In this document: in pieces, positions 1 through 5,519 of the stretch
How positions within the stretch are numbered: the stretch's first letter is position 1
Layout of the letters: every line of letters begins with the position of its first letter
Assembly: GCA_020216655.1 (NCBI GenBank)
Contig: JAIWNU010000033.1
Coordinates: 1-10,000 of the forward strand
Origin: Treponema sp.
Lineage (GTDB): Bacteria; Spirochaetota; Spirochaetia; Treponematales; Breznakiellaceae
DNA: 10,000 nucleotides
Direction: 5' to 3'
The notes under the pieces: model-generated
What the model saw: the letters and a program-made list of their open reading frames with translations, nothing else
Databases searched by the model: none
What the model was told of the DNA's origin: nothing
Program-made: the position numbers and the translations under genes

Positions 1-357
1 AGTGAGGTCTCCGCCGCAAGCGACACGAGCTACCCCTATACGGGAGCCCTGGCGGTCTGGAGCGACGGGAGCAATAGCATCCTCCTCGCAGGCCGACGGT
101 ACAGCACCTACACCAACGGCTATTGGGAGCTGCCGTTAACTAGCGGAGACCTCCCAACCACGGTAAGCATAAAGGTGCCCGGCGACGGAAGCCCCAGCAC
201 CGTGGCGGATAAAACCACCTACCAGCAATCCCTGGGGCAGAAAATAGTAACAGCCCTTTTCCAGGCCCCCGGCGGCGGTCTCGGCTCCACCCTCTTTGCC
301 AGCACCCTCAAGGACGGCCTCTGGGCCTACCGGGGCGGCTGGAACGCGGAAGAATAG
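1..357 (+). CDS. C-terminal part of an uncharacterised protein (5' end outside window)
   Basis: Frame 1 is open from the first base to a TAG at 355-357, giving 118 residues of a longer protein whose start lies upstream. The visible part is rich in Gly, Ser, Thr, Tyr and Trp, with short beta-prone segments (for example ALAVWSDGSNSILLAGRRY near residues 17-35) and no membrane helix. It ends in a motif reading GLWAYRGGWNAEE. From memory, endings of the kind G-L-W-x-Y-R ... W-N-A-E occur in treponemal exported or lipoprotein families, so a surface or periplasmic beta-rich (possibly propeller-like) protein is plausible, but this is a weak recollection and the signal sequence cannot be seen. An in-frame GTG at 175 could pass for a start, but the frame is open and equally protein-like before it, so I treat the gene as truncated by the window edge. 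The rarA-like gene follows after 74 bases on the same strand. Confidence 0.75.
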   Translation, partial: SEVSAASDTSYPYTGALAVWSDGSNSILLAGRRYSTYTNGYWELPLTSGDLPTTVSIKVPGDGSPSTVADKTTYQQSLGQKIVTALFQAPGGGLGSTLFASTLKDGLWAYRGGWNAEE

Positions 358-431
358 GAGCGGCGCAGGGCCGGCACCCAGGGGCAGAAACCTCTGAGGT
401 CCGGTCCGAAACCGAGCTTATAAGAGCGGCT

Positions 432-2714
432 ATGGATGAGCTTTTTAGCGCCGACGGAGCCCTTCCCCCCTCCGGACCTTTGGCGGACCGGATGCGGCCC
501 CGGACTTTGGATGAAGTTATCGGCCAGGACCACATAGTCGGTCCCGGCCGGCTCCTGCGCCGGTCCATACAGGCGGACCGGCTCTCTTCTCTCATTTTTT
601 ATGGTCCCCCGGGAACGGGCAAAACGAGCCTCGCCCGGGTCATTGCAAATACCACCAAAAGCAGTTTTGAAAGCCTCAACGCGGTCCTCGCGGGGGTAAA
701 GGATATCAGAGAAGCCATCGATCGCTCTGACGACCGGCGACGGCTCTACGGCCAGAGAACTATCCTCTTTGTGGACGAGGTGCATCGGTGGAACAAGGCA
801 CAGCAGGACGCCCTGCTCCCCTGGGTAGAAAACGGTACGGTAATACTCATTGGGGCAACCACAGAAAACCCCTTTTTTGAGGTAAACCGGGCCCTCGTGA
901 GCCGGAGCCGCATTTTCCAGCTCAAGCCCCTGACAGAAGAAGCCTTGTTCGAAACCGCCCGCCGCGCCCTGGCGGACAAGGAACGGGGCTATGGCCGCTG
1001 GCAGGTCCGTTTCGAAAGCGGGGCTCTGGAGCACCTGGTAGAAGTAGCCTCGGGGGACGCCCGGAGCCTCCTGAATGCTTTGGAACTGGCCGTGGAGACC
1101 ACCCCGCCCCGCTGGCCCCCTGAGGATGGGGCCGAAATCTTTATCAGCATGGAAGCGGCGGAAGAAAGCATACAGCGGCGGGCGGTGCTGTACGACAAGG
1201 ACGGGGACTATCATTTCGACACCATAAGCGCCTTTATTAAAAGTGTCCGGGGCAGCGACCCCGATGCGGCCCTCTACTGGCTTGCAAAAATGGTTCGAGC
1301 CGGCGAGGACCCGGCCTTTATCTTTAGACGCATGATTATCCTCGCCAGCGAAGATGTGGGCCTTGCGGACCCCCATGCATTAAGCGTAGTGATATCCTGC
1401 GCCGAAGCCTTTGACCGGATTGGCTTTCCTGAGGGGAACTTCCCCCTCGCCCAGGCGGCCCTGTACCTGGCCACGGCGCCTAAATCCAACAGCGCCCTCG
1501 CCTTTTTCGATGCTTTAGCTGAAATCGAAAAGGAGGATACAGAGGTACCCAAACACCTCAAGGATGGGAGCCGGGACAAAGAAGGTTTTGGCCACGGGGA
1601 AGGTTATGTATATCCCCATGCATACCGGGAACACTGGGCAGCCCAGCAGTATCTACCCGCGGCTCTGCGGGGAAAAACCTTTTATAATCCGAGCGAAATT
1701 GGCTATGAGGGCTCTATCCGGGACGAAGTCCTGCGGAAACGGGAACTCCAGGCGGCAGTAATACTCCAGGATTTGGGAAAAGGGAAAGATGAAACGGAAG
1801 AATTATCATGGTCTGCCGCAAGCCGCGGCCGGGAAGGCTGGTTTAAACGGATCGAGGGAAGCCGTTCCCGGACCCTGCTGGAAGACCGGGATCTTCTTTA
1901 TTCCGATATACCTATTAAAAGGCAGGATCGTATCCTCATATACAATGCTGATGAGGGACTCCTCCTGTGGGAAGCCCTGCGCCGCGCCCCGGAGGGTCTT
2001 GCGGCGGGCCTGGTCTCCCAGGAACAGAACCGGGAAGCCCTGCTTCACTTCGCAGGGCAGCGGGGCGTAAACCTCGAAGAGGAAGAACTCCCCCAGATTA
2101 TGGTACTGAAAGGCCAGGATCTGCCAGATCGGGAAGAAGCGATAAAGGCCTTTGGAACCGATAGGTTTGAATACATACTTGCCAGGGATTTGATGAGGCG
2201 GCCTTTACCGGGGCTCTCAGTACAGGAACGATTGGTACAGTTTGCCCAGCGGGCCCGAAATCTCCTTGCCCCGGAAGGCCTGCTCCGTATACTCGCAAGC
2301 CCGCCCCGCCAGGGCCAGCGCATTGCGAACCTGCTGGAGCGGGAACAGGACCGGCTCACAGGCCCCCTTGCGGAAACAGCCGCTTCGCTGCTTCCAAAGC
2401 TCCGCGAAGCGGAAGAACAGTTCTGGGCTAGCTACAGCCTCGCCTGGGATCCGGGCGACCTTGAAGCTACCCTTCGCAGTGCAGGCTTTGAACCAAAGCT
2501 CGCTTATCTAAAGCGAAGGGAAGAACGGCTTGTCAGCGAAACTGACACACGGAGCTGGTTCGACACAGATCGGTCTTCCTGGGGAAAATATATGGGGGAA
2601 ACTCTTGGAGCGGAAGAGGTAGCAAAGCTCAAAAAAATTGTCACCGCCATCGCCCGCCAGGGACCGCTTGTCTGGGAATGGGAGGCCCTACACATCCATG
2701 CGGCTACGGTATAA
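432..2714 (+). CDS. rarA: RarA/MgsA-type AAA+ ATPase fused to a C-terminal methyltransferase-like domain
   Basis: The 760-residue protein begins like RarA/MgsA (replication-associated recombination ATPases related to clamp loaders and RuvB, acting at stalled forks): LADRMRPRTLDEVIGQ at residues 17-32. Visible motifs are Walker A GPPGTGKTS (58-66), Walker B ILFVDEVHR (111-119), sensor 1 GATTENP (141-147), candidate arginine fingers in SRSR (157-160) and sensor 2 SGDARSLLNALE (207-218). The family C-terminal oligomerisation part follows (YDKDGDYHFDTISAFIKS, 254-271; ILASEDVGLADPHAL, 303-317) and ends at YPHAYREHWAAQQYLP (394-409). E. coli RarA is about 447 residues, so everything after ~445 is extra. 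That part has a Rossmann-like order: strand DRILIYNADEG (499-509), acidic/turn LVSQEQN (527-533), IMVLKGQDL (556-564), FEYILARDL (579-587), LLAPEGLLRILASP (611-624). It resembles class I SAM methyltransferases, but the usual D/E-x-G-x-G-x-G loop is degenerate. ATG 432 fits the family start MDELF; no strong Shine-Dalgarno precedes it and no better in-frame start was found in the open stretch upstream. ATPase part sure; extension function inferred. Confidence 0.92.
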   Translation: MDELFSADGALPPSGPLADRMRPRTLDEVIGQDHIVGPGRLLRRSIQADRLSSLIFYGPPGTGKTSLARVIANTTKSSFESLNAVLAGVKDIREAIDRSDDRRRLYGQRTILFVDEVHRWNKAQQDALLPWVENGTVILIGATTENPFFEVNRALVSRSRIFQLKPLTEEALFETARRALADKERGYGRWQVRFESGALEHLVEVASGDARSLLNALELAVETTPPRWPPEDGAEIFISMEAAEESIQRRAVLYDKDGDYHFDTISAFIKSVRGSDPDAALYWLAKMVRAGEDPAFIFRRMIILASEDVGLADPHALSVVISCAEAFDRIGFPEGNFPLAQAALYLATAPKSNSALAFFDALAEIEKEDTEVPKHLKDGSRDKEGFGHGEGYVYPHAYREHWAAQQYLPAALRGKTFYNPSEIGYEGSIRDEVLRKRELQAAVILQDLGKGKDETEELSWSAASRGREGWFKRIEGSRSRTLLEDRDLLYSDIPIKRQDRILIYNADEGLLLWEALRRAPEGLAAGLVSQEQNREALLHFAGQRGVNLEEEELPQIMVLKGQDLPDREEAIKAFGTDRFEYILARDLMRRPLPGLSVQERLVQFAQRARNLLAPEGLLRILASPPRQGQRIANLLEREQDRLTGPLAETAASLLPKLREAEEQFWASYSLAWDPGDLEATLRSAGFEPKLAYLKRREERLVSETDTRSWFDTDRSSWGKYMGETLGAEEVAKLKKIVTAIARQGPLVWEWEALHIHAATV

Positions 2715-2791
2715 AGCGGTATAAAAGCTTAAATTCATATTTCCCTTGCATCCCTAACCAAAGGGTCCTACAGTAAAACAAGGGGGACCAC
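2707..2791 (+). other. Short intergenic spacer with a tandem CGGTATAAA repeat
   Basis: The end of the rarA-like gene and the start of the spacer hold two copies of CGGTATAAA (2707-2715 and 2717-2725), ten bases apart; the first contains the stop codon. The TATAAA at 2720-2725 resembles a -10 box, but no -35 match lies about 17 bases upstream, so I do not call a promoter. The rest holds only a short possible hairpin (CCCT...AGGG around 2751-2766) and the Shine-Dalgarno AGGGGG at 2781-2786 for the next gene. Confidence 0.4.
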
Positions 2792-3121
2792 ATGGAAGGT
2801 CTATCGGATCTGTCATGGATGTCCCAGGTCGCACTGGGGACTCTTGAACGTTTCGAAGTTGAGGGCTACCAGGTAGTGGCAGTAGCGGGCTCTAAGGGCG
2901 CTACCTACCAGTACCGGCTCCTTTTTTTCGAAAAAACAAGCAATCATCCCTTTTATGCCATCAACCTAGAAAGAACTATTCTAGGCGATGGGGTACTTAC
3001 CGAGCAGATTGGTTCTAAACACCACACATTGGAACACATTCCCCTGCTCCGAAATTATGAAGAATTCCGTATAAAGGCCCTAGAACGGGCCCTCTCTGTT
3101 CTGCCGACAATTAAAAATTAG
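2792..3121 (+). CDS. Hypothetical protein, 109 residues, upstream of the flagellins
   Basis: I do not recognise this family. The start ATG 2792 is well supported by AGGGGG at 2781-2786, five bases before it. The product is a small, probably soluble alpha/beta protein: no signal peptide or membrane helix is visible. The N-terminal half looks strand-rich (YQVVAVAGSKGATYQYRLLFFEK, roughly residues 27-49), followed by a Tyr/Ile/Leu-rich segment around FYAINLERTILGDG and a helical C-terminus containing NYEEFRIKALERALSVLP. Base composition is intermediate between the GC-rich rarA-like gene before it and the flagellins after it. It lies between a DNA-repair-type ATPase and the flagellin genes, but the 300-base regulatory gap after it shows that the flagellins have their own promoter, so position alone does not tie it to motility. 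No clear terminator follows it; the only nearby hairpin (GCGG-TTGC-CCGC, 3129-3140) lacks a T-run. Confidence 0.8.
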   Translation: MEGLSDLSWMSQVALGTLERFEVEGYQVVAVAGSKGATYQYRLLFFEKTSNHPFYAINLERTILGDGVLTEQIGSKHHTLEHIPLLRNYEEFRIKALERALSVLPTIKN

Positions 3122-3205
3122 ATTGCTTGCGGTTGCCCGCGGTCTCAATGAAAGCGAATGCAACCACTGCAACTCATCGCGGTCTTTGAGGCAGCTTTTT
3201 CACCC

Positions 3206-3249
3206 CTTGAGTTTTGAAAGAGCCTTAAATTTTAAAAAATCTACTCAAG
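3206..3249. repeat. Inverted repeat overlapping the flagellin promoter -35
   Basis: CTTGAGT at 3206-3212 is the exact reverse complement of ACTCAAG at 3243-3249, separated by an AT-rich 30-base stretch. The right arm overlaps the proposed sigma-28 -35 element. Both arms are followed by a TTTT run (GAGTTTT and CAAGTTTT), so the region has mixed direct and inverted symmetry. It could be an operator for a dimeric regulator or simply a chance 7-base match; nothing else visible decides this. Confidence 0.35.
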
Positions 3250-3272
3250 TTTTCTTTCCTACTTTCCGATAA
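3245..3272 (+). promoter_or_regulatory. Sigma-28 (FliA-type) promoter for the first flagellin gene
   Basis: TCAAGTTT (3245-3252), a 12-base spacer, then TCCGATAA (3265-3272). The classical sigma-28 consensus is TAAAGTTT-N11-GCCGATAA, so each half matches 7 of 8 bases, with a spacer one base longer. Transcription would start near 3279-3280, giving a leader of about 150 bases before the flagellin ATG. Sigma-28 control of treponemal flaB genes is established in the genus, which supports the call; the exact start site is inferred. Confidence 0.8.
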
Positions 3273-3289
3273 TTGAAGAGCTGAAATGT

Positions 3290-3348
3290 GCGGCTTATAT
3301 GCCCCGCTCAGTAGAACAGGCTTCCCCTATTAGGAAGATCGGCCTGTT
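3290..3348 (+). promoter_or_regulatory. Structured part of the first flagellin leader (two hairpins)
   Basis: Downstream of the proposed transcription start are two inverted repeats. The first pairs GCGG (3290-3293) with CCGC (3304-3307). The second pairs AACAGGC (3315-3321) with GCCTGTT (3342-3348) and TTCC (3322-3325) with GGAA (3333-3336), leaving a seven-base loop and a GATCG bulge. The second stem is followed by a mixed AT-rich stretch, not a clean T-run, so it reads as a leader stem that may stabilise mRNA or take part in regulation, and a terminator seems unlikely. Confidence 0.55.
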
Positions 3349-3382
3349 TGACAAAATATTTAGCATTTTTTGTGGGATTTAC

Positions 3383-3425
3383 GCGGAGACACGGATGCCT
3401 CCGCAGATCATACTATCAAGGAGGA
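3383..3425 (+). promoter_or_regulatory. CsrA-type hairpin and Shine-Dalgarno of the first flagellin
   Basis: GCGGAG (3383-3388) pairs with CTCCGC (3399-3404), presenting the ten-base loop ACACGGATGC. This loop closely fits the CsrA target consensus (ACARGGAUGU), with GGA at 3393-3395. The Shine-Dalgarno CAAGGAGGA (about 3417-3425) contains a second ANGGA, 27 bases further on and just before ATG 3430. A hairpin site plus a site on the ribosome binding sequence is the known layout for CsrA repression of flagellin mRNAs (hag in Bacillus subtilis, flaB in Borrelia burgdorferi). Binding here is inferred from sequence only. Confidence 0.6.
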
Positions 3426-3429
3426 TGAC

Positions 3430-4290
3430 ATGATCATCAACCACAACCTGAGCGCCATGTATGCAGACCGCTCACTCAAGGTTACCCAGTCGGCTTTGGC
3501 CAAGGATATGGAAAAACTTTCCTCTGGCCAACGGATCAATCGTGCAGGGGACGATGCATCAGGCCTTGCGGTTTCCGAAAAAATGCGGAGCCAGATTCGG
3601 GGCTTGAATCAGGCTTCCACCAACGCTGCAAACGGTATTTCGTTTATTCAGACGAGCGAAGGATACCTGCAGGAAACCCAGGACATTATCCAGCGGCTCC
3701 GAGAACTGGCAGTTCAGTCCGCCAACGGAATCTACACCGACGAGGATCGGATGCAGATCCAGGTAGAAGTATCCCAGTTGGTCGATGAAATCGACCGGAT
3801 TGCAAGCCATGCCCAGTTTAACGGCATGAACATGCTGACAGGACGCTTCGCTCGACCCACCGGTGAAAATGTGGTAACCGCATCTATGTGGTTCCATATC
3901 GGCGCCAACATGGATCAGCGGGAACGGGTGTACATCGGCACCATGACCGCTTCGGGGCTCGGTATCCGCAACTTTGGTGACGGGACCATTCTTTCCCTTG
4001 CTTCACCGGACAGCGCCAACCGGTCCATCGGTACTCTGGACGAGGCACTGAAAAAGGTGAACAAACAGCGGGCAGACCTGGGAGCCTATCAGAACCGTCT
4101 CGAACATGCTATCCGCGGTATCGATATCGGTGCAGAAAACCTGCAGGCCGCTGAATCCCGTATCCGGGATACCGATATGGCCAACCAGATGGTATCCTAC
4201 ATGAGGAACCAGATCCTCTCCCAGTCGGGAACCGCCATGCTGGCCCAGGCAAACCAGAGAACAAATTCAGTCTTGCAACTTCTCCAGTAG
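3430..4290 (+). CDS. flaB: Flagellin FlaB (periplasmic flagellar filament core), first copy
   Basis: This 286-residue protein is a spirochete core flagellin, exported through the flagellar type III apparatus and polymerised into the periplasmic filament core. The N-terminal D0/D1 region is unmistakable: [10 protein letters not shown] (1-10), [35 protein letters not shown] (28-62). The C-terminal D1/D0 part has [12 protein letters not shown] (212-223), [13 protein letters not shown] (235-247) and [10 protein letters not shown] (267-276). The middle is short, with the FlaB signature [13 protein letters not shown] (152-164), and there is no cysteine. VEVSQL (112-117) is, as I recall, the segment carrying an O-linked glycan in T. 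denticola FlaB. The [20 protein letters not shown] stretch is like T. pallidum FlaB1/FlaB2, but I cannot assign a number. The frame extends upstream to a TTG at 3370, but ATG 3430 with AAGGAGG five bases before it and the universal MIINHN start decide the start. A sigma-28 promoter lies upstream, and a paralogue follows after 250 bases. Confidence 0.97.
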   Translation: MIINHNLSAMYADRSLKVTQSALAKDMEKLSSGQRINRAGDDASGLAVSEKMRSQIRGLNQASTNAANGISFIQTSEGYLQETQDIIQRLRELAVQSANGIYTDEDRMQIQVEVSQLVDEIDRIASHAQFNGMNMLTGRFARPTGENVVTASMWFHIGANMDQRERVYIGTMTASGLGIRNFGDGTILSLASPDSANRSIGTLDEALKKVNKQRADLGAYQNRLEHAIRGIDIGAENLQAAESRIRDTDMANQMVSYMRNQILSQSGTAMLAQANQRTNSVLQLLQ

Positions 4291-4303
4291 CGTAGTACAT
4301 TAT

Positions 4304-4348
4304 AGGGTAACAAGAGCTGCCGGGCATGCCCGACAGCTCATTTACCCT
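4304..4348 (+). terminator. Terminator-like hairpin after the first flagellin
   Basis: A long inverted repeat starts 14 bases after the stop codon: AGGGTAA (4304-4310) with TTACCCT (4342-4348), GAGCTG (4314-4319) with CAGCTC (4334-4339), and CGGG (4321-4324) with CCCG (4329-4332) around a CATG loop, with one C/A mismatch and small internal loops. The tail TTTGTTCTTTG is only moderately T-rich, so it may terminate partially or serve mainly to protect the 3' end of the abundant flagellin mRNA while letting some transcription reach the second copy. Confidence 0.6.
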
Positions 4349-4384
4349 TTGTTCTTTGAAAAACACCCTCGCGGTAAACATGGG

Positions 4385-4492
4385 GCGGCACGGAGTAGAC
4401 CTTGAATTTTCGAGGACTGCTCCGTTCCGTAAGGACATCCAGGTTCCGGGGTAGGCGCGATCCCCCCAAAACCTGGTTTCCATTCCATGGAA
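4385..4492 (+). promoter_or_regulatory. Strongly structured leader region upstream of the second flagellin
   Basis: Three consecutive inverted repeats fill this stretch. The first is a long stem: GCGG (4385-4388) with CCGT (4427-4430), ACGGAGTAG (4390-4398) with CTGCTCCGT (4417-4425, one G-U pair), and CCTTG (4400-4404) with CGAGG (4411-4415), closing an AATTTT loop with only single mismatches between segments. The second pairs CCAGGTT (4439-4445) with AACCTGG (4470-4476), with an inner GGGG/CCCC stem. The third is the palindrome TTCCATGGAA (4483-4492). No T-run follows any of them, so they are not ordinary terminators. I found no sigma-28 match here as good as the one before the first copy; TGAATTTT (4403-4410) and TCCGTAA (4426-4432) are a poor, badly spaced resemblance that is also buried in the stem. 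Confidence 0.55.
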
Positions 4493-4500
4493 CGACCATC

Positions 4501-4535
4501 GGCTATGGATAGCCAAAGGTATTATCGCAAGGAGG
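4501..4535 (+). promoter_or_regulatory. CsrA-type hairpin and Shine-Dalgarno of the second flagellin
   Basis: GGCTA (4501-4505) pairs with TAGCC (4510-4514) around TGGA, so the loop and its closing pair read ATGGAT, an ANGGA core in a hairpin. The Shine-Dalgarno AAGGAGG (4529-4535) contains a second AAGGA, 24 bases after the first GGA and five bases before ATG 4541. The arrangement repeats that of the first flagellin with a different stem sequence, which argues that the layout is selected and not just inherited by duplication. CsrA binding is inferred. Confidence 0.55.
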
Positions 4536-4540
4536 GTCAT

Positions 4541-5395
4541 ATGATCATTAATCACAACATGAGCGCCATGTACGCAAACCGGCAGCTTGGGGTTACTCAG
4601 GCCGATGTGGCGAAAAACATCGAAAAACTGAGCTCCGGCCAGCGTATCAACAGAGCTGGGGACGATGCTTCTGGGCTTGCTGTTTCCGAAAAAATGAGGG
4701 GACAGATCCGGGGTCTGAACCAGGCACAGCGCAATATAGAGAACGGTGTGTCTTTTATTCAGACCACAGAAGGATATCTCCAGGAAACCCAGGATATACT
4801 CCATCGGATCCGGGAGCTCTCCGTTCAGTCTGCTAACGGTATTTATACCGATGAAGACCGGATGCAGATCCAGGTCGAAGTTTCCCAGTTGGTCGATGAA
4901 ATCAACCGGATTGCAAGCCATGCCCAATTCAACGGTATGAACATTCTCACCGGCGCCTTTGCCCGGAATTCTACCGTTAATCGTATTATGCAATTCCAGG
5001 TTGGCGCGAACATGGACCAGAACGAACGGGTCTATATCGGAACCATGACCGCTCAGGCCCTTGGTTTACAGGGCGCTCAGGGTGATGCTGGGATAATTTC
5101 CCTCTCCAATCCCGAGGGAGCCAACCAGGCTATTGGCGTAATTGACTCTGCCCTCAAGCAGGTTTCCAAACAGCGGGCAGATCTTGGTGCCTATCAGAAT
5201 CGTTTTGAAATGGCTGCCAAGGGAGTTGCTGTTGCCGCTGAAAACCTTCAGGCTTCCGAATCCCGCATCCGGGACGTGGACATGGCGTCGGAAATGGTCA
5301 ACTACACCAAGAACCAGATCCTGTCCCAGGCTGGAACTGCTATGCTGGCCCAGGCTAATACCCGGACCCAGTCTGTAATGCAGCTTCTTGGTTAA
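4541..5395 (+). CDS. flaB: Flagellin FlaB, second copy
   Basis: This 284-residue protein is a second spirochete core flagellin. It shares the D0/D1 N-terminus ([45 protein letters not shown]) and the C-terminus ([34 protein letters not shown]) with the copy upstream. By eye roughly 70 percent of residues are identical, with nearly all divergence at residues 62-68, 139-155 and 172-190 and near the C-terminus. Where the first copy has the common spirochete reading [13 protein letters not shown], this one has [12 protein letters not shown], a loop about three residues shorter, so it is a distinct paralogue, possibly differing in packing or abundance along the filament. VEVSQL (112-117), which I recall as a glycosylated segment in T. 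denticola, is kept. An in-frame ATG at 4487 lies further upstream, but AAGGAGG at 4529-4535 and the MIINHN start fix ATG 4541. A strong intrinsic terminator follows, so this gene ends the flagellin unit. Confidence 0.97.
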   Translation: MIINHNMSAMYANRQLGVTQADVAKNIEKLSSGQRINRAGDDASGLAVSEKMRGQIRGLNQAQRNIENGVSFIQTTEGYLQETQDILHRIRELSVQSANGIYTDEDRMQIQVEVSQLVDEINRIASHAQFNGMNILTGAFARNSTVNRIMQFQVGANMDQNERVYIGTMTAQALGLQGAQGDAGIISLSNPEGANQAIGVIDSALKQVSKQRADLGAYQNRFEMAAKGVAVAAENLQASESRIRDVDMASEMVNYTKNQILSQAGTAMLAQANTRTQSVMQLLG

Positions 5396-5446
5396 TAAAA
5401 AGTAAAGGCTACCCAAGAGACATCTGGACGTCGTCTTTTGGAAAGC

Positions 5447-5490
5447 AAAAAACGGGGGAAGTTCGCGCCCTTCCCTCGTTTTTCTTTTTT
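5447..5490 (+). terminator. Intrinsic terminator after the second flagellin
   Basis: AAAACG-G-GGGAAG (about 5449-5461) pairs with CTTCCC-T-CGTTTT (5470-5482), including one G-U pair, around an eight-base loop. The right arm runs into TTTTT-C-TTTTTT ending at 5490. This is a textbook rho-independent terminator, placed 50 bases after the flagellin stop and 30 bases before the flaG start. It implies that the flaG-fliD row has its own promoter or depends on read-through. Confidence 0.88.
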
Positions 5491-5507
5491 GTAATTTTAT
5501 GTTTTAT

Positions 5508-5514
5508 AAGGGGG
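5508..5514 (+). promoter_or_regulatory. Shine-Dalgarno deciding the flaG start
   Basis: AAGGGGG at 5508-5514 lies five bases before ATG 5520. The in-frame ATG at 5499 has only a T-rich sequence (the terminator tail) before it, so translation should begin at 5520. Confidence 0.75.
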
Positions 5515-5519
5515 TACCT

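Noticed and set aside
327..1376. Long open frame on the minus strand (349 codons) opposite the ATPase gene
   Set aside because: It lies wholly antisense to a gene with unmistakable AAA+ motifs, in GC-rich sequence where antisense frames stay open easily, and its translation shows no recognisable domain.
2707..2725. Tandem CGGTATAAA as a promoter for the 109-residue gene
   Set aside because: There is no matching -35 element; the copies may be chance repeats around the stop codon.
3348..3376. TTGACA at 3348-3353 as a sigma-70 -35 element
   Set aside because: No -10-like sequence occurs at about 17 bases downstream (the stretch reads TGTGGG), and the hexamer overlaps the end of a leader stem.
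3370..3429. Upstream TTG start extending the first flagellin by 20 residues
   Set aside because: The extension would run through the GGA-loop hairpin and lacks a Shine-Dalgarno, while ATG 3430 has AAGGAGG and gives the invariant MIINHN start.
4375..4432. Sigma-28 promoter for the second flagellin (TAAA at 4375 or TGAATTTT at 4403 with TCCGTAA at 4426)
   Set aside because: The first has no GCCGATAA-like element at the right distance, and the second has wrong spacing and lies within a strong stem.
4487..4540. Upstream ATG extending the second flagellin
   Set aside because: No ribosome binding site; it lies in a palindrome, and ATG 4541 gives the conserved flagellin N-terminus.
4109..4993. Minus-strand open frame (294 codons) spanning the flagellin spacer
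   Set aside because: It overlaps both flagellin genes antisense; parts are simply the reverse of conserved flagellin codons (a similar peptide appears opposite both copies), and there is no ribosome binding site.
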